Assembly (NCBI GenBank): GCA_022577435.1
Contig: JAKOON010000005.1
Span: 17,511,724 to 17,575,723 of the forward strand
Reading direction: 5' to 3'
Source: Embiotoca jacksoni
Lineage: Eukaryota > Chordata > Actinopteri > Embiotocidae
DNA length: 64,000 bases
Made by a program: the position numbers and the translations under genes. Shown in pieces: positions 27,871-38,039 of the stretch; within the stretch, counting starts at the first letter, position 1, and each line of letters starts with the position of its first letter. The notes under the pieces are model-generated. The model ran no database searches. It was not told where the DNA came from and saw only the letters and a list, made by a program, of their open reading frames with translations.

Positions 27871-27879
27871 CTTGTAAAT

Positions 27880-28380
27880 ACAGAAGGACCATAAAAGTAA
27901 AAAAATAAATTAAAAAAAAAGAAGAAATGCAATCAGGTGCATCCTCTATTAAAACATTTAGAGCCAAACCAAATCGCAAACACAATTTAGCAGGCAGTCA
28001 CTACAATGCAGGAAACAGATTATGCAAACTGGACAATAACATTTCATGAGAAATTTGCCATTATGAGCTTTTGTGTTCTTGAGAAAAATGAGTGCACACG
28101 TAGGGTAAGAGTTTTATCCAGATAACCACCCTTATTGCTGATTGATAGATGCTGCGCAGCTTAAACAACTTCTCTTTTGATCCTTTGAAGACACGTTTGC
28201 TCTTATGACCAGCTGATTGTGTTACTTAGCATAATGTAAACCAATAAACGAGGCAAACCTTGTAAGGAGGGTCGATGCTTATTTAAACGCTCATTGATTA
28301 ACAGTTGTGATTATTGATCCTGCCATGTGGCCCAGACAGAACTGACGGATCTGATGGGTCAGAGTCACCCAGACAGTACA
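27880..28380. other. Intronic stretch, no gene seen
   Basis: AT-rich, with A tracts at 27900-27925. Nothing else supported. Confidence 0.5.
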
Positions 28381-28419
28381 GACGAACAGACGAACGGACG
28401 AACGGACGAACGGAGAGAG

Positions 28420-28476
<57 letters not shown>
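28381..28476. repeat. GACGAACG x4 then (GA)n
   Basis: Four tandem octamers (28381-28412; the first has A for the last G) run straight into a GA array with one interruption (28413-28476). Confidence 0.97.
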
Positions 28477-28483
<7 letters not shown>

Positions 28484-28894
28484 GGGATCTGACAGACATG
28501 ACGATAGAAAGCACACGCATGCACACACTGATTCAGCTCCTCTTCTCAATCATGTTCCAACTTGAAGAGATTATTTGGAGTATCAACTTATTATACAGCA
28601 CTTGAACCTCTTCAATATTTTTTGCCCTAACCCCTATCTCCCGCTCCACCGCCTGATTCACTTCTCCATACAGTTCACGGTGCAGAGCAGAGCAGTTGCA
28701 TGTGAAGGAGATAGTAAGCAGTAATATTCAATTATTGTATGCACGGCGTCCCCGTCCCGCCCTAAATTGATTTCTTTCAGAACGGGAGGCATCGCTCAGC
28801 ACTGACACACAGCCATGTTTCCCCCATCTACCACATCCCACGCAAATTACTCCTCCATCTGCTCTCCCTCACCGCATCGCGCAGTTACCCCTCA

Positions 28895-28980
28895 CCTCCC
28901 TTCTCTCCTCTCTCCTCTCCTCCTCTCCTCTCTTCCTTTTTCCTCCCGTCTCATCATCTCCTCATCTTCTCCTCTCCCTG
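28895..28980. repeat. CT-rich low-complexity tract
   Basis: Irregular CTCCTCTC sequence, almost pure pyrimidine on the plus strand. Confidence 0.85.
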
Positions 28981-31900
28981 TCAGACGACACAGCTATCAG
29001 TGGTTGGCATAGGCCCCGGCGCCCATACAGTATGTTTAATCTGTGTTTAATCTCTTTGCATTGTAATGGGAAATGGTTTTGTGTTTTACTATTTGATTGA
29101 AGCTGCAAGCCCACCCCTCACCACCTCGGGACTCTGTGTTTAGGAGTGGGAGGTGTTTTCAATTTTGCCCTTGCTCAAATTATCTTTTATCAAAGAATTC
29201 ATATCAGTAATACAATTCTACATATTAACCAGGCTGTTTGTAAAGTGGCCTAATAGGAAAATAGGAGAGTGGAGAGCGAAAGATAGCAGCAGCGAGAAAA
29301 ATGAAAACTGGCTTCCAGTCAGAGAATTTAAAAAATTACTCTGCATCAATCGCTGGCTGAAAATAGCAACATTTTTCATTGTAATATTCTGGAGAAGACT
29401 AAAGAAAAGGTTGATAAATACCTGGAATATGGCTCATCTGTAAAGAGAGCGGGCCTGTTTTCACCTGCAGTTGTGAAAGTTTTCTGTCGTCAGGTTACAC
29501 CATCATCATAAAGACCTTTACAATTGTACCTTTAATAAAGCCACACAGAGAGGGAGTAGGTCTAATCAATACTTCATATAGCAGGGATTATTGTTTGTTC
29601 AGAGTCAACATAGATTCAAAACATCTAAGCTCGATAGTCATGTAAAGCTAGAATTGATTTGTTCATAAAACCAGTAAAATTGTTGATGCTGGTGTCACAT
29701 TTATGATTTTCTTATTTTCAGCGTCACATTTTTTATTCATATGCACATTGTCACTTTTTTACAGAACAGGCGTACGGTTAACGCTGAATGGCATTTACAC
29801 TCTCTGATGGTTAAAATCAACAAAGAAATTCAAACATACGTATACGTGCAAGCGTGCACACACACACACATACACACACACACACACACACACGCGTAGA
29901 GGTATTCACGGACACACACAGCCTCTTCTCTCTCCTTTTCTAATTAAAGGGACCTCTCTGCCCTGGGTGTGTGTGTGATATTGACACTTAGCTCCGTACA
30001 ATAAACTTTATTGGCAAGCCCTGCTTGATTACAGCACTAAACTAGAATAACAAGGAATATGGGAGGAGGGGACGTGGATTATATACTAAACAGACATTAG
30101 CGGGCTCTATTCAAATATCTGGTGCATTTTAATACGAAGGCCTCTGCCTCTGTAGGACCCAGCAGTGAGCTGAGGCTGAAACACTCTGACATGGGGTGAA
30201 ATACGGTGAAGGTAGAAAAATATAAAGAGAGGAGAAAAGAGATATATATTGAGGGATGGAGGAGGGGAAGGAGGGATAGATTTCCCGTCATTAATGATCT
30301 ATGGAAAATACTCTGTCTATTTTCAGATATACTGTTAATGGCTGCTAGCTGCCATTAAAATCGTTGCTGTCCTGAACTCAGCTATTCACATATTGGCTGC
30401 TGCTTCATCTAATATTCATCTACTGGAGGTCAATGGCAGTGTTGGCATGCTTAATTTGTACACACAAATTAAGGCTGGAGAAGAGGAGTTTTAAATGAGT
30501 ATAGAGTTGAGATTCAACGAATACAGAAGTCATGCATCTATTATGCCTTAAAAATCCTTTAAAGCGTCCCAGTCACTTGTCTTGTCCTTTTACAAAATGT
30601 AAACTCAACACAAACTACACAAAAAAATAAGACTATATCCATCCAAACAGGTTTTAACAGTATCTGTCGACACAATATTGTGTTTTCAAGAAAATACACA
30701 TGAACACACATGTAGTGAGGAAATGAGAGTTTGTCTGTTCTCAGCACTCCAGCAGCCCTGCTGAAAGAGGACACCTTTTAAAGAGAGCAGACTGAGCAAT
30801 TATTTCTCAACAATAGCCTCTCAAACAATGCCTGGAGGCAAAGACTTTGCAGCGGCCTCTTCACCCAGGACATAAAATTACCAACTCAAGTGCTAAATCA
30901 ATTAGGCTTAAGCGGCAGGTGAAGCAAAAGGTGGTGTCTTGTCCTATATCCGTTTAAACTTCACCTTTATCGCCTAACTTTGGGTGTTTTGATGTAAACA
31001 AGAGAATTTAAAGCAGAAGACCCACTGAGCTCTGATCCATTAGCAGCATTACTTTAGTGAATGGTTTCCTGTGTTTCAAGCCTTCCTAAATAACTCGTGG
31101 TCCCATGCAGAGGTCACCAACAATTAAATGAATCCTACTAACTAGCAGAAAGTATAAAAAGAATAAAAAAAAATAAGTTTGAATAAATGCTGATTTTTAA
31201 TTCCATACATTCAGCTTTGTGACAACAGAGTTGTGATCGCAAATGAACCACAGCTGTCTGTCCGCAGCTTCACCACTCACTGAGCAGGTTACTCAGCTCA
31301 GTCAGTTGAACTACAATGACCCCTACTGGCCTAAACTGGTACTGGGTTAGTTCACTCTTCACACAAAGAGCTTGTGCGTCATTATGAACTTGTGGCTTCG
31401 GATCTTTCAAACAAAAAACCCAATTAAGGGCAGCACTGGCAAAAACAAAGGTCAATCGTTTTTCCCCCTTGTAACATATACTCTATATTCATTCTCAAAC
31501 TTCACACCAAACCTCCCAGGATTGTTTTGTTGTTTTGCTTTGAGTTTCCTTCTTCAATTTCTTTCATTCACTTCCATCATCAAACTCCAAATCAACCCCC
31601 CGACCGTTCCCTGCACCTCCTCGCATCCTCTTTTTTCCCTCTCTCTCTCTCTCGCTCTCTCGAGGCCTTGGCACCCTCAGCTGGGCCTCTCCCGCTGGGT
31701 GTGTTGGCAGAGTTCTACCTCTGATTCACCCACAGCGTGCCCTCTGGCTTAACAGGCTGGCACAAGGACACGGAGCAGAGTTGAGAGGAGGGCAGGGCAG
31801 TGAGCGTGGAGCTACGGACTGATAGAGTCATATATTACGGAAAGAAAGTTATCCTAGATTAGTTGAGCGGCAGCAGTTAAGTTATTTGAAGTGCAGACGA

Positions 31901-32380
31901 CGGTTTTAGACCTGTGGTTTCTGTGAGCAAGGCAGAAAAGGTGAGACTGGAGCGGCGGGAACTACTCCGTCACTTGCATGTGTGTCTGGAGGAGAACATT
32001 AGAGAGAGAGACACATGCGGCCTCACCTTGAAGAACCACTGACCCCACGCACCTTTATTGCATCTCCAATTAGAGGAGAGGGAGGGAGTAAGGGAGAGTT
32101 ACAAAAAGGGAGAGACGGAAAGAGAGAAAGAAAGAGGGGGAGAGATGTATTTCATAAATGTAGTTCCATAAAGAGCACTGACCCAAATGGCATTCAGTAA
32201 TTCTTCCTGGTGCCAGAGGAGGTTGGATAATCAGAAACTTCATCAAGCTCACCCCTTCCTTCTCCCCTTCCCTGCGTCTGCAACACCTCCTACTGTCCCA
32301 CCCTCTCCTGGAACCTTTTAAACAAAAATCGTGTGTAATAACTACATAACATATACGGTGCATCCAGAACACGCATCAAA
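28981..32380. other. Intronic stretch, no gene seen
   Basis: About 3.4 kb of mixed sequence, containing a broken CA array at 29856-29895 and a CT-rich tract at 31638-31666. A 96-codon frame at 29153-29443 has no recognisable domain. Confidence 0.5.
29856..29895. repeat. (CA)n microsatellite, interrupted
   Basis: CA array with one TA interruption near 29871, ending in CGCG. Confidence 0.96.
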
Positions 32381-32394
32381 GAACATCCCTCTAT

Positions 32395-32413
32395 CCCCCC
32401 CCCCCCCCCCCCC
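32395..32413. repeat. (C)19 homopolymer
   Basis: Nineteen consecutive C. Homopolymers of this length are rare in vertebrate DNA and error-prone in assemblies. Confidence 0.98.
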
Positions 32414-32931
32414 ATCGTCGCTTCATTTTAATTAAACAAGTTTCCTCCACTCTCCATCTCTCATCTCTTTGATCTGTTCCCATCCGACTCAGTGAAAGAA
32501 ACAGTCTATCTCCACTTTGAGAAAGTTGTACGTGTTTCATTCTGAGGACTTCCAAGCAGCAGCGGTACAGCATTGATTCAACCTACACAAAAAGGCATCA
32601 GAGCTCTTATAAAAAAAAAAAAAGTTACAGAAAATAGGGAAGAAAAAAAACAGTCCCTTTGTCAAACACTCCACTATAACTACATCCCCTTACGGTCCAT
32701 ATGGGTCTACTAATAAAAGCTGAACAAATTCCTTTTTGAAACTGTTCAATAAATTCAAATCTGTCTTCACGACAATGTCTGCAATACATAATAAATCTGT
32801 CACTGGTATGTGCAGATGGATATGGGAGGACAGAAATCTGAAAGGAAATAATACAATTAAAGTGTGTCTCAAGCACCAAGTTCCCATCGATCCGTTCGCT
32901 CTCTTTTCCAATACGCTATGGACTTAACATG

Positions 32932-32957
32932 GACTTATTCTTTCTTAAGCACAACTG
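32932..32957 (+). repeat. 26-bp direct repeat, left copy
   Basis: Matches 33422-33447 at 25 of 26 positions, with the core TTCTTAAGCACAACTG identical. No similarity extends on either side. Confidence 0.95.
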
Positions 32958-33156
32958 GGACCACTCCCTCCCCGTGGGGTGCAACACTCATACAATGCTT
33001 CAAAAGAACATTTTGTTTATATGTTCAATACCAGAAACATCAATACAATTATCCATTCATTAATTTCCTATTCAGTACAAATTTAATGCAGAGCCACGGA
33101 GTATCAAGCTCATATCCAATATGGACATCTATCCCCAATCACTCAGCTTGGTGCTC

Positions 33157-33201
33157 ACATTGCACACGCTTACATTGCACACGCTCACATTGCGCACGCA
33201 C
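33157..33201. repeat. Three 15-bp tandem units
   Basis: Three copies of an ACATTGCACACGCTC-like unit (33157, 33172, 33187). The third mutates toward CGCA and leads into the next array. Confidence 0.93.
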
Positions 33202-33216
33202 ACGCACGTACGCACA

Positions 33217-33288
<72 letters not shown>
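33217..33288. repeat. (CGCA)18 tetranucleotide repeat
   Basis: Seventy-two uninterrupted bases with 18 CpG sites. A perfect CpG-rich tetranucleotide array is unusual in a CpG-depleted genome and is Z-DNA-prone. Confidence 0.98.
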
Positions 33289-33421
33289 CACACGCACACA
33301 CATCAATAGGACTGTCCCTAAAACAGCTATTCCTCACAGACTGACTCAATACTGTAGAGAGAGAGGTGGGGGGGGGAGAAGGAAAAGAGCAAATAAGGAG
33401 GATGGAAGCGTGGGAGGGGGT

Positions 33422-33447
33422 GACTTATTATTTCTTAAGCACAACTG
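33422..33447 (+). repeat. 26-bp direct repeat, right copy
   Basis: Partner of 32932-32957, 490 bp apart. The 464 bp between them include the CGCA array. The direct orientation rules out terminal inverted repeats, and 26 bp is long for a target-site duplication. Confidence 0.95.
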
Positions 33448-33560
33448 TCAAGGTGAGACTCTTGACTTTGGATGGTCAGACGGAGCCTACAGAGAGAATC
33501 TCTCATTTACTGTGTCTGTGTTTGAGGTGTCTGGTAGCAAACAAAAAAAAGCAATACTGA

Positions 33561-34287
33561 AATCTAAAAATACTACATTACTATTAAAAGTCCTGCATTT
33601 AAAAGTTGAAAGTAAAAAAAAAAAATTAAAAAAAAAAAAAACTGGTATCAGTGCTCTTTGTGTAACAGAAGAGACCCTGTGAAAGTTTTAATATCATATA
33701 TTATATTACCATAGGATTCTTATTGATGTATTCATATGTGAGCAACGACTAGAACTGAAATTGATAAAAAACATCTGACAGTGCGGCTTTGGAAAGAAGA
33801 TATCACTCCTTTGTAACCTGATCCTCATCTCTGCCTGAGCCTAGCGACCCATGGAAAATATACAAGAATAATACACACACATCTCTGACCAAACTGTTGC
33901 TGTTTGAGTTGCATTTTGGGTAATGGAGGCACCAGGTTTAACGGAAAGGGAGAACATTTGGAATAAAAACGGACGATGTCTCTGGTTCTGCTACATTGAT
34001 ATTCTATTTTATTTTATAGTATTTTTTGTGGGTCTTAACTCAGTGGGGTACTCTGACCACTTTATCTTCTGTATCGTACTTTACTCCATAACAATTTATT
34101 ACATTTTATTGACAGATCATGTGCTTTAGATGTGTCTTCTTTTGCAAAGTAACTAGTATCTCTTTTAACTGTCAGATAAAAGTAGTAAAGAAGGGAGAAG
34201 TAGTTGAGTCGAAGTATAAAAACAGACACTCAAATTAAATAAAAAATACCAGAAATATTACAGTGAAGTCCAGCACTTCAGTAAATA
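33561..34287 (+). mobile_element. Diverged teleost dispersed repeat, possibly nested
   Basis: I recognise this from its similarity to a very common percomorph interspersed repeat. The left end reads AATACTACATTACT-ATTAAAAGTCCTGCATTT. The middle has TATTATATTACC and a TTATTGATGTATTCATATGTGAGC-like stretch. The right part has GCAAAGTAACTAGTA, CTGTCAGATAAAAGTAGT, GAGTCGAAGTATAAA and CAGCACTTCAGTAAATA. I do not assign a class. About 33770-33990 does not fit the repeat as I remember it and may be a secondary insertion. No coding capacity. Confidence 0.6.
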
Positions 34288-34289
34288 TA

Positions 34290-34895
34290 GAAGGGACATT
34301 CTACCACATCAGGTGACGAGTTTATGTGAGCTGAAATATTTCATACACCATTGTTTCACTCTGACTTCTGTAAGGAGAATTAGGCGTCCCAAAGAACAAG
34401 CTCATTCCCAGTCCATTTTGAGATCAATGGCAGGTACAACACTACCATGCTCGATGATACAATCCATAGCTCTCTGTTGCATGTGATTAGGAAATGCATG
34501 AAAATCCTATCAGTATTGAATATCATACAGGTACTGAAGCCAGCTGAACCGTACCTCCTAACATGAAACATATCAGATGGAGCTGTGAGCTGCAAGTGTG
34601 TGTTTAACATGTTAGAGCTGGCGAGTTGACACGAGAGCTAGGGTTCACGGGTCAAGTAGAGTCAAACCAGGTAGGCGATTGGCTGATCAGGTCTGAGTGT
34701 AATGACTAATCAATGGTTGAATGCATTAGCCTAATCTAATGGGCCAGGTGGGAGAGGACAACGCTAGACGCATGGAACACATGATTGAGCACAACATGCA
34801 ACAGCAATGCAATCAATAACACATAGAGTGGTCTAACCCCAGGGGGGGTCCGCCACCACTGGAACAACCTGCTCCACAGGCATTTAAGACGCCCG
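34290..34895. other. Intronic stretch, no gene seen
   Basis: Mixed sequence; no supported element. Confidence 0.5.
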
Positions 34896-34897
34896 TC

Positions 34898-34898
<1 letters not shown>

Positions 34899-34971
<73 letters not shown>
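34899..34971. repeat. (TG)n microsatellite
   Basis: Uninterrupted 73-bp TG array. Confidence 0.99.
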
Positions 34972-34975
<4 letters not shown>

Positions 34976-34979
34976 ATGT

Positions 34980-36045
34980 ATGGTTGGTTGGTTAGTGGAG
35001 GACAGAAAAGGAACCAAGCTGTATTAGTCTGATTGATTGGATTATGAAATGAAATGAGGGAAATCAAAGCCTTTTGTTTCTGGACAGCACCCTCTGTTTG
35101 TTCCCATGAGGGCATCGTATGAGGACAAGGTACGTTTTTTTGAGGACAAGGTGTGAGAGACAAACAAAAAGAAGGATGTTGAGAACCAGAAAATGTGGAA
35201 ACATAGAAAATAAATCTGTTTACACAATCAGGGAGAAGGAGAGGTGAGATATTGTCCTCAGAGAAAAAGCCCCCTCTTCTGTGTTTTATCTGACCTTCCA
35301 CATCACTCAGTGATGAGCCTGATGTGAACCTGTTTGTGGGTTAAAAGCATTGCTGGGTTCCTTGATACAAGTCTGTACATTACTGAAGCCACGCACACCT
35401 CTAACCCCAATCAGATGAAGCTGTTTTAATGTGAAGTATCCAGTGTAAAATATTGCTATGACCAAAGAAATACAAATCAAATGCTGAAACGTTTTAAATA
35501 AAAGACAAAGCTAGCAGAATTGGACAAACTGTTTACGATATTTACAATGACTAAAAAGGTGGCAAAACACTGATCAATTCATGAAGAGATCCAATATGTA
35601 ACAAAGAGAGAGAGGGAGAGAGAGATGACAAGTTCGGGACAAGAGCCAGTCAGAGCAGAGGACAGGCCTGGGTCAATACTTGCAGCACATACTGCTGACA
35701 CTGCACCGCTCAACACACACACGCATGCGTGCCACACAGACACACACATTTTCACATGCACAAGTACACAAAAGATAGAGAGACATCAGACCGATCAGTC
35801 AGTCGATGTCGATAGTTCAAGAGGAAGACAGAAGAAAAGTGAAAGTGTGAAAGTACCGTATGTGTTTGTACATTGAGAAAGTCAGACCCACATTTCAGGA
35901 ACTTTTACAGACGGAACTGGGTCTCTGTGACCCCTGTGCTCCTTTCTTACAATATCATCTGTTTATCTAAAAGGAAAATAAACAAGCACATCCCTTGTGG
36001 GACAAACACTTTCTGTCAGAAGAACAAGAAAGACAAGGAGAACCT
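34980..36045. other. Intronic stretch, no gene seen
   Basis: Mixed sequence with a GAGAGGG-type tract at 35604-35625 and small CA patches at 35713-35750. Nothing else supported. Confidence 0.5.
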
Positions 36046-36048
36046 AGA

Positions 36049-36150
36049 AATTAAAGGGTCAGTTCAGCTAAATTACAATAAAACATTTGCCCGTATTGGT
36101 TTCTTGTAGTGCAGATATTTTAGGTGGTATTTGTCCATATTGTCTTGGTA
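36049..36150 (+). mobile_element. Fragment of a common teleost repeat (tentative)
   Basis: The order AAAGGGTCAGTTCAGCTAAA-TTACAATAAAACA, then CTTGTAGTGCAGAT, then TGTCCATATTGTCTTGGTAT follows an interspersed repeat frequent in fish genomes (usual form AGTTCACCCAAATTACA, then CCTGTAGTGC, then a TATTGTTTTGGT-like part). It is strongly diverged. Family name not known to me. Confidence 0.4.
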
Positions 36151-36313
36151 TGGCTCCAAGCAAAATTATAATACAACCTTAATTGTATCTACTGTAGGGA
36201 AAAAAGAAAATCACATTGTGATAATCTGGGCAAACTGAAATTTGGGTTATTTCTTTAATTTAATTTTTTTTAAATCCTGCTAGATCTTTTTTTTAACAAA
36301 TAATTTAGAGTCA

Positions 36314-36426
36314 TCCACACACTTTGGTCCATGCAGAATTTTCACTTTATTTTAAGCTCTGATGTAGATCTGACAGAACAAAAACTTAAAATAAAGTGAA
36401 ATACTGGATCTGTATAAGTGTGTGGA
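36314..36426. repeat. Interrupted inverted repeat (hairpin)
   Basis: Outer arms TCCACACACTT (36314-36324) and AAGTGTGTGGA (36416-36426) and inner 17-bp arms (36340-36356 and 36385-36401) pair perfectly around a 28-bp loop. The layout suggests a miniature hairpin transposon or an old palindrome. Confidence 0.85.
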
Positions 36427-36464
36427 CAGCTCTTATATTTCATTGATGGTATCAGCACTTTAGA

Positions 36465-36553
36465 AAAACTTTAGTCAAATGATTAAACAATTAATCATAA
36501 AGATAATTAGCAGACTAAACAATAGTGAAAATAACAATTAGCTGCAGCCCTAA
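36465..36553 (-). mobile_element. Diverged teleost repeat end (GGCTGCAACTAA family)
   Basis: Read on the minus strand it starts GGCTGCAGCTAATTGTTATT and continues with TTGTTTAGTCTG, TTATCTTTATGATTAATTG and TTTAATCATTTGA. This is a decayed form of the abundant fish repeat beginning GGCTGCAACTAACGATTATT with ATCGATTAATC motifs. Identified from memory. Confidence 0.5.
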
Positions 36554-36996
36554 TCTCATTTAGTTACTGTGCACATACTGCAATTCATATGCACACTGAC
36601 ATGGAAAATATGGTGACAATCTCATCTTTGCTGTTACCTGTGTTACCTATAAATGTGTGTATGAATTTGGGTTTGTTTGTGTGTATGTGTGTATGTGTGT
36701 GTCTGTCTATGGTACAAGAGGGGTCTTTGATAGGAGCCTCTCCATCTTTGAAATGAATTAGCATGTGGTGGCTTATTGAGTGAGGTGCAGTGTTTAACTG
36801 AAACTGATGAGAGATGTGTGAGCAGTGAGGACTGGGCTATAAGTATGTGGCTGAGGTCACAGGTTAATCCCTATTGATTTACTCTACCGTCTGCATATAG
36901 CCACACAGGAAGACAAGAAAAGGAGAGGCCTGCTTTAACAGCTATCACAGAGAACAAATGCAGGATAAAAATCACTGTCACACACACCTACACCTT

Positions 36997-37001
<5 letters not shown>

Positions 37002-37084
<83 letters not shown>
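37002..37084. repeat. (AC)41 microsatellite
   Basis: Uninterrupted 83-bp CA array. Confidence 0.99.
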
Positions 37085-37089
<5 letters not shown>

Positions 37090-37619
37090 ACGTTATCTTA
37101 TCTGATGCTAAGTAGGGTAAGGACAAGAAAAATTAAGTATCATTTAATCCCCAAATAGGTAGTTAAACACCCTCTACTTAGAAGGTGTGCAGATCATGAC
37201 CTCCAAATAATTACGACCTCGTGAGCATCAATGGGAGATATGATCACTGGCTTCATTTACACATGTTCATATTGTCAAGAGTTCTTGTCCTCATTTAAAA
37301 AAAATATATATAAGAGGTGCATGTTTTTCAGCTAAACTGGTTTAACCTACATCAATTCGCAGCCACATTTGTCAGCATGGTGACACATTTAAATACCTAC
37401 CTAAAAATTTGAAATCACAGCGACCCCCTACAGGCCAGCAGACCAGACCAGAGAATGTTTCAGGAGTAACCCAAATAATACCCCAACCAAGCTGTATTTA
37501 TAAACAACCTCTTCGCAATCTCATCCCACAGGAGGACAGGTGAAATATTACATTAATATGAACAACTATTAATAATCACCCCCTTCCTCCCCCACCTCTT
37601 ACCCCATCACTCCTTCTCT

Positions 37620-37665
37620 CTCCATCTCTATCTCTCTCCTTCTCTCTCTCTCCGCCTCTAATCCT
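37620..37665. repeat. CT-rich tract
   Basis: Irregular CTCTCC sequence immediately left of the candidate block at 37680. Confidence 0.8.
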
Positions 37666-37679
37666 ATCATGCGGGCAAT

Positions 37680-38000
37680 AAGTGTATGCACCATGAGCAC
37701 ATTTAATTTCTGCGGTTGGTTTTCAGCGAGCCCAGAGGTGAGCCTTAATAAGGATCAATGGCACTTTATCTGGGACAGCACCCACTTCACAGCATGCAAA
37801 TTACACAGCAACCCTTAAAAAAAGAAATGGATTTAATTAAAAAATGTAGAACCACGGGCTCTGGAAATTCAATTAAAGGATTTATGCAAAGGTTGGCTAG
37901 CTTTTTGTGTTGCAGTTCCTGCTTATATAATGAGCTTTTCATATTAAAAATCAATAGGTAATCTGGGCTAGGGGATCGGCTGCTTATGTACATTTTTGAA
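37680..38000. promoter_or_regulatory. Candidate conserved non-coding block
   Basis: 320 bp free of simple repeats. It contains GCATGCAAATTACA (octamer ATGCAAAT), ATTTAATTAAAAAATG, CAATTAAAGGATTTATGC, CTTATATAATGAGC, AATCAATAGGTAATC and GAAATCAATTTGAAA. The octamer plus dense homeobox-type cores is the signature of deeply conserved vertebrate enhancers. Needs alignment. Confidence 0.35.
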
Positions 38001-38039
38001 ATCAATTTGAAAAATAGTCCATCAGCTCTGTGTCACAAC

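Noticed and set aside
32864..33682. 272-codon plus-strand open frame
   Set aside because: It is open mainly because the CGCA and CA arrays lack stops (Ala-Arg-Thr-His run) and it ends in poly-A-derived Lys runs. No domain.
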